40,725 nt of DNA from K189A clade bacterium (GTDB lineage Bacteria; Pseudomonadota; Gammaproteobacteria; Pseudomonadales; Azotimanducaceae), in NCBI GenBank assembly GCA_902528515.1, contig CABZTD010000016.1:1-40725 (forward strand), written 5' to 3'. Under the pieces are notes generated by a model. That model was not told the origin of the DNA. It saw only the letters and a program-made list of their open reading frames with translations, and made no database searches. Below, one piece after another: positions 9,239 through 17,024 of the stretch (position 1 is the first letter of the stretch; every line of letters begins with the position of its first letter). The position numbers and the translations under genes were made by a program.

Positions 9239-10708
9239 GTGGCCCTTAGTAACCTAGATGATTACTTCCCCGATTGGAAAGAGCGCGAGGCGCTGGCAGA
9301 GGCCATGATTCCGCTGATCGGCAAGCTCTACCGCTCCAATGTCGTGCTCTATTGCTACGGACGCGCACTCTACAACCAAAGTGTTACCCAGCTGATGAAA
9401 CATCACCGCTATGTACGCCAGGTGGCTAAGAACGAGCTTTCTGAGTTCGAGACTTTTCCAGTGCTGCGGGCCATTGCCGGTCTAAATTTAGGACCATCTC
9501 ATGTTGATCTTGGCAAGTTGGCCACCAAGTACATGGAAGACGAGGCCTCATCGAAAATGAGTCCGGAAGATTTTGTCGCCAGTGAGTGCGCAAGTGTACT
9601 TGGCGTAACCACACCGCCCATTGCCGAGCCGCAAGATGTGGTTCTTTACGGTTTTGGTCGAATCGGCCGTCTACTCGCCAGACTCCTAATCGAGAAGACC
9701 GGTAGCGGCAGCCAGCTGCGTTTGCGGGCCATCGTCGTGCGCAAGGCCAGCGGAGAGGATCTTGTCAAAAGGGCTAGTTTGCTTCGCAGGGATTCGATTC
9801 ACGGCAGCTTCCAAGGCACGATACGGGTTGATGAAGAGAACGAGTGCATTATCGCTAACGGCAATGTGATCCGAATCATCTATGCACCCAGCCCTGACCA
9901 AGTCGACTATGAGTTCTACGGCATCACCAATGCCCTGATCATTGACAACACCGGCGCTTGGCGCGACATGGCAGGGTTGTCAGAGCACCTCAAATCCAAG
10001 GGAGCTGGCAAAGTGGTCCTGACCGCTCCCGGCAAGGGAGAGGTTAAAAATATCGTTTCTGGCATCAATACCGCGGACATGAAAGAGACCGACCGTGTCT
10101 TGGCAGCGGGAAGCTGTACCACGAATGCCATTGTTCCAGTCTTGAAGGCGATGAACGATCACTATGGCATCGAGTATGGACATATGGAGACGGTGCATGC
10201 CTACACCAACGATCAAAATCTGATCGATAACTATCACGGGAAAAATCGTCGCGGACGCGGTGCGCCGCTAAACATGGTCATCACCGAGACCGGTGCTTCT
10301 TCTGCAGTGGTCAAGTTGCTGCCTGAACTTGATGGCAAGCTCACAGGCAACGCAATACGCGTGCCCACGCCAAATGTATCCCTAGCGATCCTCAACTTGA
10401 CCCTTGAAAAAACTGTCAATGAAGATGAGGTGCGAGAGTTTCTCCGTAATGCAGCCCTGCACAGTAGCCTGCAGCGCCAGATAGATTTCACCTCGTCGCC
10501 GGAACTTGTGTCATCGGACCTTGTCGGTAATCGCCATGCCTGTATTGTTGACGGCGAAGCAATTATCACCAAGGACAACCGCGTCGTGCTGTATGTCTGG
10601 TATGACAACGAGTTCGGTTACGCATGCCAAGTAGTGCGGGTGGTGCAAAAATTGGCGGGCATACGATATCCGCTGATTCCTCAAGACGTTATAAAGATGG
10701 GATTTTAG
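9239..10708 (+). CDS. Long-form glyceraldehyde-3-phosphate dehydrogenase
   Basis: This enzyme oxidises glyceraldehyde 3-phosphate to 1,3-bisphosphoglycerate with NAD(P)+. It has an N-terminal extension of about 130 residues (EREALAEAMIPLIGKLYR...) before the Rossmann motif YGFGRIGR near residue 135. The catalytic cysteine is Cys293 in GSCTTN, and the C-terminal WYDNEFGYACQV segment is typical. It resembles the long GAPDH (PA3001 type) that lies next to mfd in Pseudomonas. I chose the GTG at 9239 (489 residues) because GAGGAG at 9228-9233 sits five bases upstream; an in-frame GTG at 9191 would add 16 residues but has no ribosome site. The stop is three bases before the gltX start. About 200 bases separate it from korB, so it probably has its own promoter. 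Confidence 0.93.
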   Translation: MALSNLDDYFPDWKEREALAEAMIPLIGKLYRSNVVLYCYGRALYNQSVTQLMKHHRYVRQVAKNELSEFETFPVLRAIAGLNLGPSHVDLGKLATKYMEDEASSKMSPEDFVASECASVLGVTTPPIAEPQDVVLYGFGRIGRLLARLLIEKTGSGSQLRLRAIVVRKASGEDLVKRASLLRRDSIHGSFQGTIRVDEENECIIANGNVIRIIYAPSPDQVDYEFYGITNALIIDNTGAWRDMAGLSEHLKSKGAGKVVLTAPGKGEVKNIVSGINTADMKETDRVLAAGSCTTNAIVPVLKAMNDHYGIEYGHMETVHAYTNDQNLIDNYHGKNRRGRGAPLNMVITETGASSAVVKLLPELDGKLTGNAIRVPTPNVSLAILNLTLEKTVNEDEVREFLRNAALHSSLQRQIDFTSSPELVSSDLVGNRHACIVDGEAIITKDNRVVLYVWYDNEFGYACQVVRVVQKLAGIRYPLIPQDVIKMGF

Positions 10709-10711
10709 GCG

Positions 10712-12226
10712 TTGGAGAGCGCCCCTGTACGCACACGTATCGCGCCATCACCCACCGGAGACCCCCATGTAGGTACCGCTTATATGGCGCTGTTCAATTG
10801 GGTGTTTGCTCGCAGTCACGGGGGACAATTCGTACTGCGCATCGAAGATACCGATCAAGCCCGAAGCACTCCTGCTTCCGAGCAGGCTATCTACGACTCG
10901 CTGCGATGGCTTGGGCTTGATTGGGACGAAGGTCCCGAGGTCGGGGGGGAGTACGGTCCGTACCGTCAAAGTGAGCGCAAATCAATCTATCATCACCATG
11001 TTGAGGTTTTGCTGGAAAAGGGCCACGCCTTTCACTGCTTTTGCTCCAAGGAACGTCTCGACGCTGTTCGAGCCGAACAGCAGGCCAACAAACAAACGAC
11101 GCGCTATGATGGGCTGTGTAGCTCCCTGAGCGCAGATGAGGTGGCAGATCGAATCGCTAGGGGCGAAGAGCATGTGATACGCATGCGTGTGCCCGAGGAG
11201 GGTGCCTGCACCTACACCGATCGCCTGCGCGGTGAAATCACAATTCCATTCGCACAAATCGATATGCAGGTGTTGGTCAAGGCAGACAGGATGCCCACCT
11301 ACCATTTGGCAGTTGTCGTGGACGATCACCTCATGGGTATCACGCATATCTTGAGGGGCGAGGAATGGCTCAACTCGGTGCCCAAACAAAAGCTTCTATA
11401 TGATTACTTCGGCTGGCCGATGCCGGAACTGATCCACCTGCCGCTGTTGCGTAACACTGACCAGAGCAAGCTATCCAAACGCAAGAATCCCACTAGCGTT
11501 ACTTACTATCGTGACAAGGGTTATCTGCCCGAGGCCTTGCTCAACTATCTGGGCCTGATGGGGTGGTCTATGCCAGACGAGAGCGAGATTTTTTCGCTGC
11601 ATCAGATGGTTGAGGCCTTCGATGTCGATCGCATTACCACTGGTGGGCCGATTTTCGATCAGACCAAGCTGGGCTGGCTGAATGGTCAGTACCTGCGCGA
11701 ACTGTCCCCGCAAGCCTATGCCCAACGCGTACAGGATTGGATGCTCAATAGCGACAAGTTAGAGCAGCTGATTCCTCTAGTGCAGGAACGGGCCGAGCGA
11801 TTGTCAGATTTGGTGCCACTTGTGAGCTATTTGCTCGGCAATCTGCCGGCCCTTGGTGAAGCGGATTTCGAGCACAAATCTATGCAGCGAGCTGATGTAT
11901 TGAAGGTGCTGCACCACACTCTGGCGGCCTTTGACGAGATGCGGGACTGGCGTAGGGACGAGTTGTTTGCGCTGTGCCAGGCACTGTCCGAGGCTATGGG
12001 GCTAAAATTTAGAGATTTTCTTGTGCCGCTGTTTATTGCCACCAGCGGACGGGCGGTCTCCTTACCATTGTTTGACTCCTGGGTTTTCATGGGCTCAGAC
12101 CTTAGCCGCTCTCGATTACGTGCCGCCCTTGACGCTTTGGGCGTCTCAAACAAAGAGCGCAAGCGCCTGGATAAGGAATATCAGGGGATTAGAAGTACCC
12201 TTGCTGCCAGTGATGCCAGCAATTGA
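10712..12226 (+). CDS. gltX: Glutamyl-tRNA synthetase
   Basis: This class I synthetase charges tRNA-Glu (504 residues, normal length). The HIGH-type signature is PSPTGDPHVGTAY near the N-terminus, and the KMSKS loop appears as KLSKRKNP. The start is TTG at 10712: the conserved VRTRIAPSPTG begins at the sixth codon and no ATG or GTG lies between the previous stop and this motif. The start is three bases after the dehydrogenase stop, implying coupled translation. The zinc-binding insert keeps Cys109, Cys111 and Cys136 with the 25-residue spacing of E. coli (98/100/125), but the fourth ligand, His127 in E. coli, is replaced by Ser138. The stop codon overlaps the -35 box of the tRNA-Ala promoter. 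Confidence 0.97.
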   Translation: MESAPVRTRIAPSPTGDPHVGTAYMALFNWVFARSHGGQFVLRIEDTDQARSTPASEQAIYDSLRWLGLDWDEGPEVGGEYGPYRQSERKSIYHHHVEVLLEKGHAFHCFCSKERLDAVRAEQQANKQTTRYDGLCSSLSADEVADRIARGEEHVIRMRVPEEGACTYTDRLRGEITIPFAQIDMQVLVKADRMPTYHLAVVVDDHLMGITHILRGEEWLNSVPKQKLLYDYFGWPMPELIHLPLLRNTDQSKLSKRKNPTSVTYYRDKGYLPEALLNYLGLMGWSMPDESEIFSLHQMVEAFDVDRITTGGPIFDQTKLGWLNGQYLRELSPQAYAQRVQDWMLNSDKLEQLIPLVQERAERLSDLVPLVSYLLGNLPALGEADFEHKSMQRADVLKVLHHTLAAFDEMRDWRRDELFALCQALSEAMGLKFRDFLVPLFIATSGRAVSLPLFDSWVFMGSDLSRSRLRAALDALGVSNKERKRLDKEYQGIRSTLAASDASN

Positions 12227-12251
12227 CACCTTTGTGGCGCCTACCTAATAT
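12223..12251 (+). promoter_or_regulatory. Sigma-70 promoter of tRNA-Ala, overlapping the gltX stop
   Basis: A perfect -35 box TTGACA (12223-12228) is followed by exactly 17 bases and a -10 box TAATAT (12246-12251). Transcription would start near 12258. The TGA inside TTGACA is the gltX stop codon. The bases after the -10 (GCGCGCTCC) form a GC-rich discriminator of the kind associated with stringent control of stable RNA genes. Regulation is inferred from this pattern only. Confidence 0.85.
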
Positions 12252-12263
12252 GCGCGCTCCTTC

Positions 12264-12339
12264 GGGGCCATAGCTCAGCTGGGAGAGCGCGTGAATGGCA
12301 TTCACGAGGTCGGGAGTTCGATCCTCCCTGGCTCCACCA
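12264..12339 (+). tRNA. tRNA-Ala (anticodon GGC)
   Basis: This is a 76-base cloverleaf with encoded CCA. The acceptor stem GGGGCCA pairs with TGGCTCC and contains the G3-U70 wobble that identifies alanine tRNAs. The D-arm contains AGCTCAGCTGGGAGAGC. The anticodon stem encloses the seven-base loop ATGGCAT, giving anticodon GGC, which reads GCC and GCU. The T-arm contains GTTCGATCC. Seven Ts at 12340-12346 directly follow the CCA and may help end transcription. It appears to be a single-gene transcript from the promoter at 12223-12251. Confidence 0.97.
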
Positions 12340-12547
12340 TTTTTTTCTGCCTGACGGGTCGCAAGCTGTTTACGCCCCGGTCCGCTCTCGAATTATGTTG
12401 ATAAACCTTAGGTCGACATCTTCACTTCCCTCTTTTTGAACGATGCACATATCGATTCGTGAATAAAGCCCGATGCCGTCTTTTAGTTTTGATATGCTGT
12501 TGCGGCGGCGAGCTGCAGTTCAAAATTAGGATTGAATAGAGGGGTAT

Positions 12548-13498
12548 ATGAATACGAAACATCTTCTGCATCCTGAACTGCATCCTATTGCCGAGGCAGT
12601 ACCAGCATTCAAGTTTACGCGAGATAACCTCGACCAGTTTCGAAACGCCAGACTCTCCTCAGCAGTGCTAGGTGATGCCGAGGCATCTGGGGTGACTCGA
12701 GAAGAGGTCGTTATCAACAGTACTGCCGCCAGAGGCGGCACTCACAAGATGTCGTGTTTGCTTTATCGCCCAAAAAACGAGAGTTCTAATTCCGCTTACC
12801 TGCACATTCACGGCGGGGGCTATGTTGGTGGACGCAAAGAATACGCAGATTTAATGAATACCTCGATTTCTAGGAAGCTTGGAATAACCGTGCTCGCTGT
12901 TGGTTATCGCTTGGCTCCAGAGCATCCCGTGCCGACTCCTCTGGACGATTGTTATTCAGCCTTAGCTTGGCTGCATGACCAAGCAGAGCAACTTGGCATA
13001 GAAAGCTGTCGTGTCGCAATTGGCGGCGAAAGTGCCGGCGGTGGACTTGCTGCGGCTCTCGCCATCCGCGCTCGAGACGCAGGCAAGTATCCCGTGTGCC
13101 ATCAACACCTAACCTATCCTATGCTCGATCACCGCACTGGAACGCCCGAACACTTTGGAGATCCTCTGGTGGGCGAGTTCGTGTGGACCCGCGAAAGCAA
13201 TCAGTTTGGTTGGTCTTGTTACTTGGGGTCACACCCGGCCCAGGCGCCCTATGTGCCAGCAATGGTGGCCGATATGAAAGGTTTGCCATCGGCTTGGATA
13301 TTTACCGTGTCGCTGGATTTATTTCGCGACGAAAACATCGCCTATGCTCAACGATTGTTGGCGGCGGGTGTCGACACGGAACTTGTTGTGATGCCCGGGG
13401 CATGTCATGGTTTTCAGTTGCTACCCAATACTTCCCTCGGCAAGCGTTATGTAGAGGCGCATATTGAGGCCCTGGGCCGTGCGTTAAAATCCGTTTAG
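12548..13498 (+). CDS. Alpha/beta hydrolase, hormone-sensitive-lipase family esterase
   Basis: This 316-residue protein belongs to the HSL (family IV) esterases, which cleave short to medium acyl esters. The oxyanion-hole motif HGGGYVGG starts at His88. The nucleophile elbow GGESAGGG puts the catalytic serine at 162. The acid is probably the Asp of SLDLFRDEN, and the catalytic His is 287 in ACHGFQ. A purine-rich AGAGGGG lies just before the ATG. There is no signal peptide, so it is probably cytoplasmic. It sits alone after the tRNA and is followed on the same strand by the pterin dehydratase gene after 47 AT-rich bases. The natural substrate is unknown. Confidence 0.9.
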   Translation: MNTKHLLHPELHPIAEAVPAFKFTRDNLDQFRNARLSSAVLGDAEASGVTREEVVINSTAARGGTHKMSCLLYRPKNESSNSAYLHIHGGGYVGGRKEYADLMNTSISRKLGITVLAVGYRLAPEHPVPTPLDDCYSALAWLHDQAEQLGIESCRVAIGGESAGGGLAAALAIRARDAGKYPVCHQHLTYPMLDHRTGTPEHFGDPLVGEFVWTRESNQFGWSCYLGSHPAQAPYVPAMVADMKGLPSAWIFTVSLDLFRDENIAYAQRLLAAGVDTELVVMPGACHGFQLLPNTSLGKRYVEAHIEALGRALKSV

Positions 13499-13545
13499 AA
13501 ATATTATGTAAAGCATTTATTTTATTACTAATTTTAGGAAATTTT

Positions 13546-13794
13546 GTGCAGATCCCTGAACATTGGACACACGAGGAAAATCAGCTAAGTCGGGAATTTC
13601 GGTTCGAAGATTTTTCAGCGGCTTTCGCTTTTATGACCCGAGTAGCCCTGCTGGCCGAACAAGCAAATCATCACCCCAACTGGTCTAACGTCTACAACGT
13701 TGTATCGATCGCGCTGACTAGCCACGACGCGGGCAACGTAGTTACGAAGAAAGATTTTGCGCTAGCAAGCAGAATAAACAGCTTGTTGGCCTGA
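13546..13794 (+). CDS. phhB: Pterin-4a-carbinolamine dehydratase
   Basis: This 82-residue protein dehydrates 4a-hydroxytetrahydrobiopterin, the step that recycles the cofactor of aromatic amino acid hydroxylases. The family core is clear: AEQANHHPNWSNVYNVV followed by a THDAG-like element (SHDAGNVVTKKDF). The adjacent histidines before PNW are the catalytic pair. It is shorter at the N-terminus than the usual 95-115 residues. Translation starts at GTG 13546 (QIPEHWTHEE...), preceded by TTAGGAAATTTT; there is no ATG at a suitable place. No phenylalanine hydroxylase gene is in the window, so the partner must be elsewhere. Confidence 0.88.
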   Translation: MQIPEHWTHEENQLSREFRFEDFSAAFAFMTRVALLAEQANHHPNWSNVYNVVSIALTSHDAGNVVTKKDFALASRINSLLA

Positions 13795-13991
13795 GCGGCC
13801 GAATACTTTTTACGGCAATGCACATTTAATCGACCTCGAGTTGGAGGTTCGTACAAATGATCTGCCATCTAAACCTACCGTACCGCGAGCAAAGGCAAAT
13901 ACCTGCAGATTGGCCCGAGACTTTTATTGTTGTCGGCTAGTGCTTTCGCTAAATTGCCAAGGAAATTTGTCACTCACGAAGGAGCAATTGA

Positions 13992-14312
13992 ATGCCTAAG
14001 ATCACCTTTATTGAACACGATGGTACGCAGCACACAGTCGACGCTGAGGTTGGGAAATCTGTTATGCAGGCCGCCATGGATAATTTGGTGCCAGGCATTG
14101 ATGCGGACTGTGGTGGCGAATGTTCCTGTGCTACCTGTCATGTTATGGTGAATGCAGACTGGACAGGGATAGTTGGCGAGCCAAATGAAGCCGAAGATTC
14201 GATGCTGGATCTGAATCCAGAACGTGCCACAAATTCTCGCCTTTCCTGCCAAATGACCGTCAGCGATAATCTCGATGGTTTGATTGTTGATCTACCGGAG
14301 TTCCAATTCTGA
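13992..14312 (+). CDS. [2Fe-2S] ferredoxin, adrenodoxin/putidaredoxin type
   Basis: This small electron carrier has 106 residues. The cluster ligands follow the adrenodoxin pattern: Cys40, Cys46, Cys49 and Cys86 (DCGGECSCATCH...RLSCQM). A strong GGAG precedes the ATG. The TGA stop shares its last base with the start codon of the P450 gene (14312), so the two are translationally coupled and the ferredoxin is almost certainly the P450's direct electron donor. No ferredoxin reductase gene is adjacent; it must be encoded elsewhere or a general reductase is used. Confidence 0.95.
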   Translation: MPKITFIEHDGTQHTVDAEVGKSVMQAAMDNLVPGIDADCGGECSCATCHVMVNADWTGIVGEPNEAEDSMLDLNPERATNSRLSCQMTVSDNLDGLIVDLPEFQF

Positions 14313-15556
14313 TGAGCGAAGCACCGACTCTAAACATGGCGGACTTTGACCCGCAGGACCTTGCACTTGAAGACATAGATGTAAGCCAGCGCAGTATATG
14401 GATACACGATAAAAAAATGTCATTTTTTGAGCGTCTCAGGAATGAAGCGCCCGTTCACTACTGTAAAGATTCCGAGTATGGGCCCTATTGGTCGGTAACA
14501 AGATACAAAGACATTATGGAGATCGACTGTAACTGGCAGGACTTTTCTTCTGAGCCTGCCATTACTATTGTCGAGCCTGAAGAAGATTTTCCACTGCCGA
14601 TGTTCATTGCAATGGATCCGCCGGTCCACGACGAGCAGCGCAAGACGGTTCAGGGCTCTGTCGCCCCAGCTAACCTCAAGCTGATGGAAGAAACGATACG
14701 ATCACGCACTCAGCAAGTACTGGACGACCTCCCGATTCGCGAGCAGTTTGATTGGGTAGACCGAGTCTCGATCGAACTGACGACGCAAATGTTGGCGACG
14801 CTTTTCGATTTTCCCTTTGAAGATCGCCGCAAGCTGACCCGCTGGTCAGATGTTGCGACCGGCGACGAAGAGAGCGGTATCGTTGAGAGCGAGGAGGCTC
14901 GGCAGGCCGAGCTGTATGAGTGCCTTGAATATTTTACACGTCTTTGGCACGAACGCGAAGAGCAGGGAGAGCGCAATGACCTCGTGTCCATGCTTGCCCA
15001 GGGCGAGGCGACGAAGAATATGACGCCACAAGAGTATCTTGGAAACCTTATCCTGCTGATTGTGGGTGGCAACGATACAACGCGTAATTCCATGACTGGC
15101 GGCGTCTGGGCGTTGAATCAAAATCCAGGTGAATATGCCAAGCTGCGCAATAATCCTGGCGTGATTCCCAACATGGTCTCCGAAATAATTCGATGGCAGA
15201 CACCACTAGCGCATATGCGTCGGATCGCCAACAAAGACTACGTTATAGATGGACAAACGATCAAGGCCGGAGATAAGGTCATCATGTGGTACCTGTCGGG
15301 GAATCGCGACGAACGATCTATCGACAGGCCTAACGAGTTCATCATCGATAGAGACAAAGCACGTCAGCATTTGTCCTTTGGCTTTGGCGTGCATCGCTGC
15401 ATGGGCAATCGATTGGCAGAGATGCAGCTAAGAATTTTATGGGAAGAAGTTCAAAAGCGATTCCATATGATAGAGGTGATTGGTGAACCCAAATTAGTTC
15501 CATCAAATTTCGTGCACGGGTACACAGAAATGCAGGTCGTGCTGCATTCGCACTGA
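14312..15556 (+). CDS. Cytochrome P450, CYP153-like (terminal alkane/fatty acid hydroxylase)
   Basis: This is a soluble class I bacterial P450 of 414 residues. The heme-thiolate ligand is Cys363 in FGFGVHRCMGNRLAEMQ. The I-helix motif GGNDTT is at 252-257 and the ExxR motif is Glu291-Arg294. The segments GGNDTTRNSM, HRCMGNRLAEMQLRILWEE and MFIAMDPPVHDEQRK are, from memory, hallmarks of CYP153, enzymes that hydroxylate the terminal carbon of medium-chain alkanes, fatty acids or similar chains. The ATG overlaps the ferredoxin stop by one base. A rho-independent terminator follows 17 bases after the stop. The substrate cannot be fixed from sequence, and other P450 families with this motif set are possible. 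Confidence 0.92.
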   Translation: MSEAPTLNMADFDPQDLALEDIDVSQRSIWIHDKKMSFFERLRNEAPVHYCKDSEYGPYWSVTRYKDIMEIDCNWQDFSSEPAITIVEPEEDFPLPMFIAMDPPVHDEQRKTVQGSVAPANLKLMEETIRSRTQQVLDDLPIREQFDWVDRVSIELTTQMLATLFDFPFEDRRKLTRWSDVATGDEESGIVESEEARQAELYECLEYFTRLWHEREEQGERNDLVSMLAQGEATKNMTPQEYLGNLILLIVGGNDTTRNSMTGGVWALNQNPGEYAKLRNNPGVIPNMVSEIIRWQTPLAHMRRIANKDYVIDGQTIKAGDKVIMWYLSGNRDERSIDRPNEFIIDRDKARQHLSFGFGVHRCMGNRLAEMQLRILWEEVQKRFHMIEVIGEPKLVPSNFVHGYTEMQVVLHSH

Positions 15557-15573
15557 TTCCAAGATTCGGAACA

Positions 15574-15601
15574 AGCCAGCTTTTTAGCTGGCTTTTTTTT
15601 T
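15574..15601 (+). terminator. Rho-independent terminator after the P450 gene
   Basis: A seven-base-pair stem, AGCCAGC (15574-15580) with GCTGGCT (15587-15593), encloses the six-base loop TTTTTA and runs into a tract of eight Ts. It closes the ferredoxin-P450 transcript before the hydrolase gene at 15632. Confidence 0.92.
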
Positions 15602-15631
15602 GGTTAAGGTTCGTTGGTCAAAGGAGGGTAG

Positions 15632-16366
15632 ATGGCAATTTTTGTAATCGGTGAGGCACAGCTAGCCTATGAAGTTCATGGCGCAGGCTTTCCAATTTTA
15701 TTGATTGCGCCCGGCGGGCTCCGCTCAGAACGGGGTATGTGGCGAGGAAGTCCTCTGAATCCTCTAGCGGCATTAAGCGATCACTTTCGAGTCATTGCCA
15801 TGGATCAACGCAATGCGGGAGAGTCCACAGGGCCGATTGAGAGCGACCACGACTGGAGCACCTATACCCAAGATCAACTTAATCTCATGACGCATCTGGG
15901 TCATGAGCGATTCGCTGTGGTAGGTATGTGTATTGGCGGGCCGTACATTCTGAATTTGTTGAAGACGGCACCCGAGCGCATTGTTGCAAGCGCCGTCATG
16001 CAAACGATCGGCCGTGACAATAATCGGGCGGAGTTTTTGACCATGTTCGACGGTTGGGCCGAGCACCTGCATGCCCAAGACCCGCAAACGTATCCGTCGG
16101 AGGCGTTGGCAGGGCTACGCCGGCGTATGTTTGAAAATGACCTAACTTTTATGGCGATGAGTGATCAAGTGATCGAAGATTTCGCTGCACCAATGCTTAT
16201 CCTCGACGGAGCGGATACCTATCATCCAGCATCGTCATCTGAGCGGCTTGCGCAGCTACAGCCTCAGGCTCAGCGCATTCATGAATGGAAAGAACCCGCC
16301 GCGCTTGAAGCTGCGACGGAGGCGTTCGTTTCGTTTTTCCAAAATCATGCGGTGTCTGCCTCCTGA
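15632..16366 (+). CDS. Alpha/beta-fold hydrolase with cysteine in the nucleophile elbow
   Basis: This 244-residue protein has an alpha/beta-hydrolase layout: an N-terminal strand-rich segment with LLIAPGGLRSERGMW (oxyanion region), then DQRNAGES, then the nucleophile elbow GMCIGGP. The nucleophile position holds Cys100, not the usual Ser. A likely acid is the Asp in LILDGADTYHP; the His of YHP is the nearest histidine and there is no typical GH motif near the C-terminus. AAAGGAGG upstream makes the ATG start secure. Cys nucleophiles occur in dienelactone hydrolase and some other branches, so this need not be inactive. The terminator just upstream shows it is transcribed separately from the P450. 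Substrate unknown. Confidence 0.85.
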   Translation: MAIFVIGEAQLAYEVHGAGFPILLIAPGGLRSERGMWRGSPLNPLAALSDHFRVIAMDQRNAGESTGPIESDHDWSTYTQDQLNLMTHLGHERFAVVGMCIGGPYILNLLKTAPERIVASAVMQTIGRDNNRAEFLTMFDGWAEHLHAQDPQTYPSEALAGLRRRMFENDLTFMAMSDQVIEDFAAPMLILDGADTYHPASSSERLAQLQPQAQRIHEWKEPAALEAATEAFVSFFQNHAVSAS

Positions 16367-16487
16367 TCAAGATTCACAGTGGGCTCATAGGTGCCGTTGA
16401 ACCACAGCTAGTATAAGGTATCGGGCCGGGAAGTCAGTTTTCCCTGGCTCGCCGCAGCATTTTCTTACCATGACATTAGGAGTCTGC

Positions 16488-16988
16488 ATGTCGTTAGTAG
16501 CAGTAATGGAAACCAACAAAGGCACGATCCGATTGGATTTGTATCCGGAAAAAACGCCAGTTACCGTCGCCAACTTTGTGAATTTGGTGCAACGAGGCTT
16601 CTACGACGGGTTATCATTTCACCGTGTGATCAACGATTTCATGATTCAAGGGGGATGTCCTCAGGGCACGGGTACTGGCGGACCAGGCTATCGATTCGCC
16701 GATGAGTTTGTGCCCAGCCTGCGCCACGATGCACCGGGCAAATTTTCAATGGCAAACGCTGGCCCGGGAACCAACGGCTCACAGTTTTTTATCACTCATG
16801 TACCCACTCCATGGCTAGATGACGCGCACAGTATCTTCGGCGCGGTGCAATCTGATGACGACCAAGCGGTTGTTAACGCAATTTCCCAGGGGGACAACAT
16901 TGTGAGAGTCACTATCGAGGGTGAAGTGGAGCCGCTGTTGGACAGCGTCGAACAAGTGAGCGACTGGAACGCTGTATTGGACGGATAA
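16488..16988 (+). CDS. Cyclophilin-type peptidyl-prolyl cis-trans isomerase
   Basis: This 166-residue cytoplasmic prolyl isomerase speeds protein folding. Characteristic segments are the active-site [13 protein letters not shown], the [14 protein letters not shown] loop, [18 protein letters not shown] and the W-L-D segment before HSIFGAV. It lacks a signal peptide and matches the small PpiB-like class. I chose ATG 16488 because AGGAG (16476-16480) lies seven bases before it; the in-frame ATG at 16470 would put that ribosome site inside the gene. It is followed after 36 bases by the CoA-transferase gene and may share its transcript. Confidence 0.94.
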   Translation: MSLVAVMETNKGTIRLDLYPEKTPVTVANFVNLVQRGFYDGLSFHRVINDFMIQGGCPQGTGTGGPGYRFADEFVPSLRHDAPGKFSMANAGPGTNGSQFFITHVPTPWLDDAHSIFGAVQSDDDQAVVNAISQGDNIVRVTIEGEVEPLLDSVEQVSDWNAVLDG

Positions 16989-17024
16989 AACTGGCGCGAT
17001 TCGTCAGTGGAGCGAGGGGTTGGA

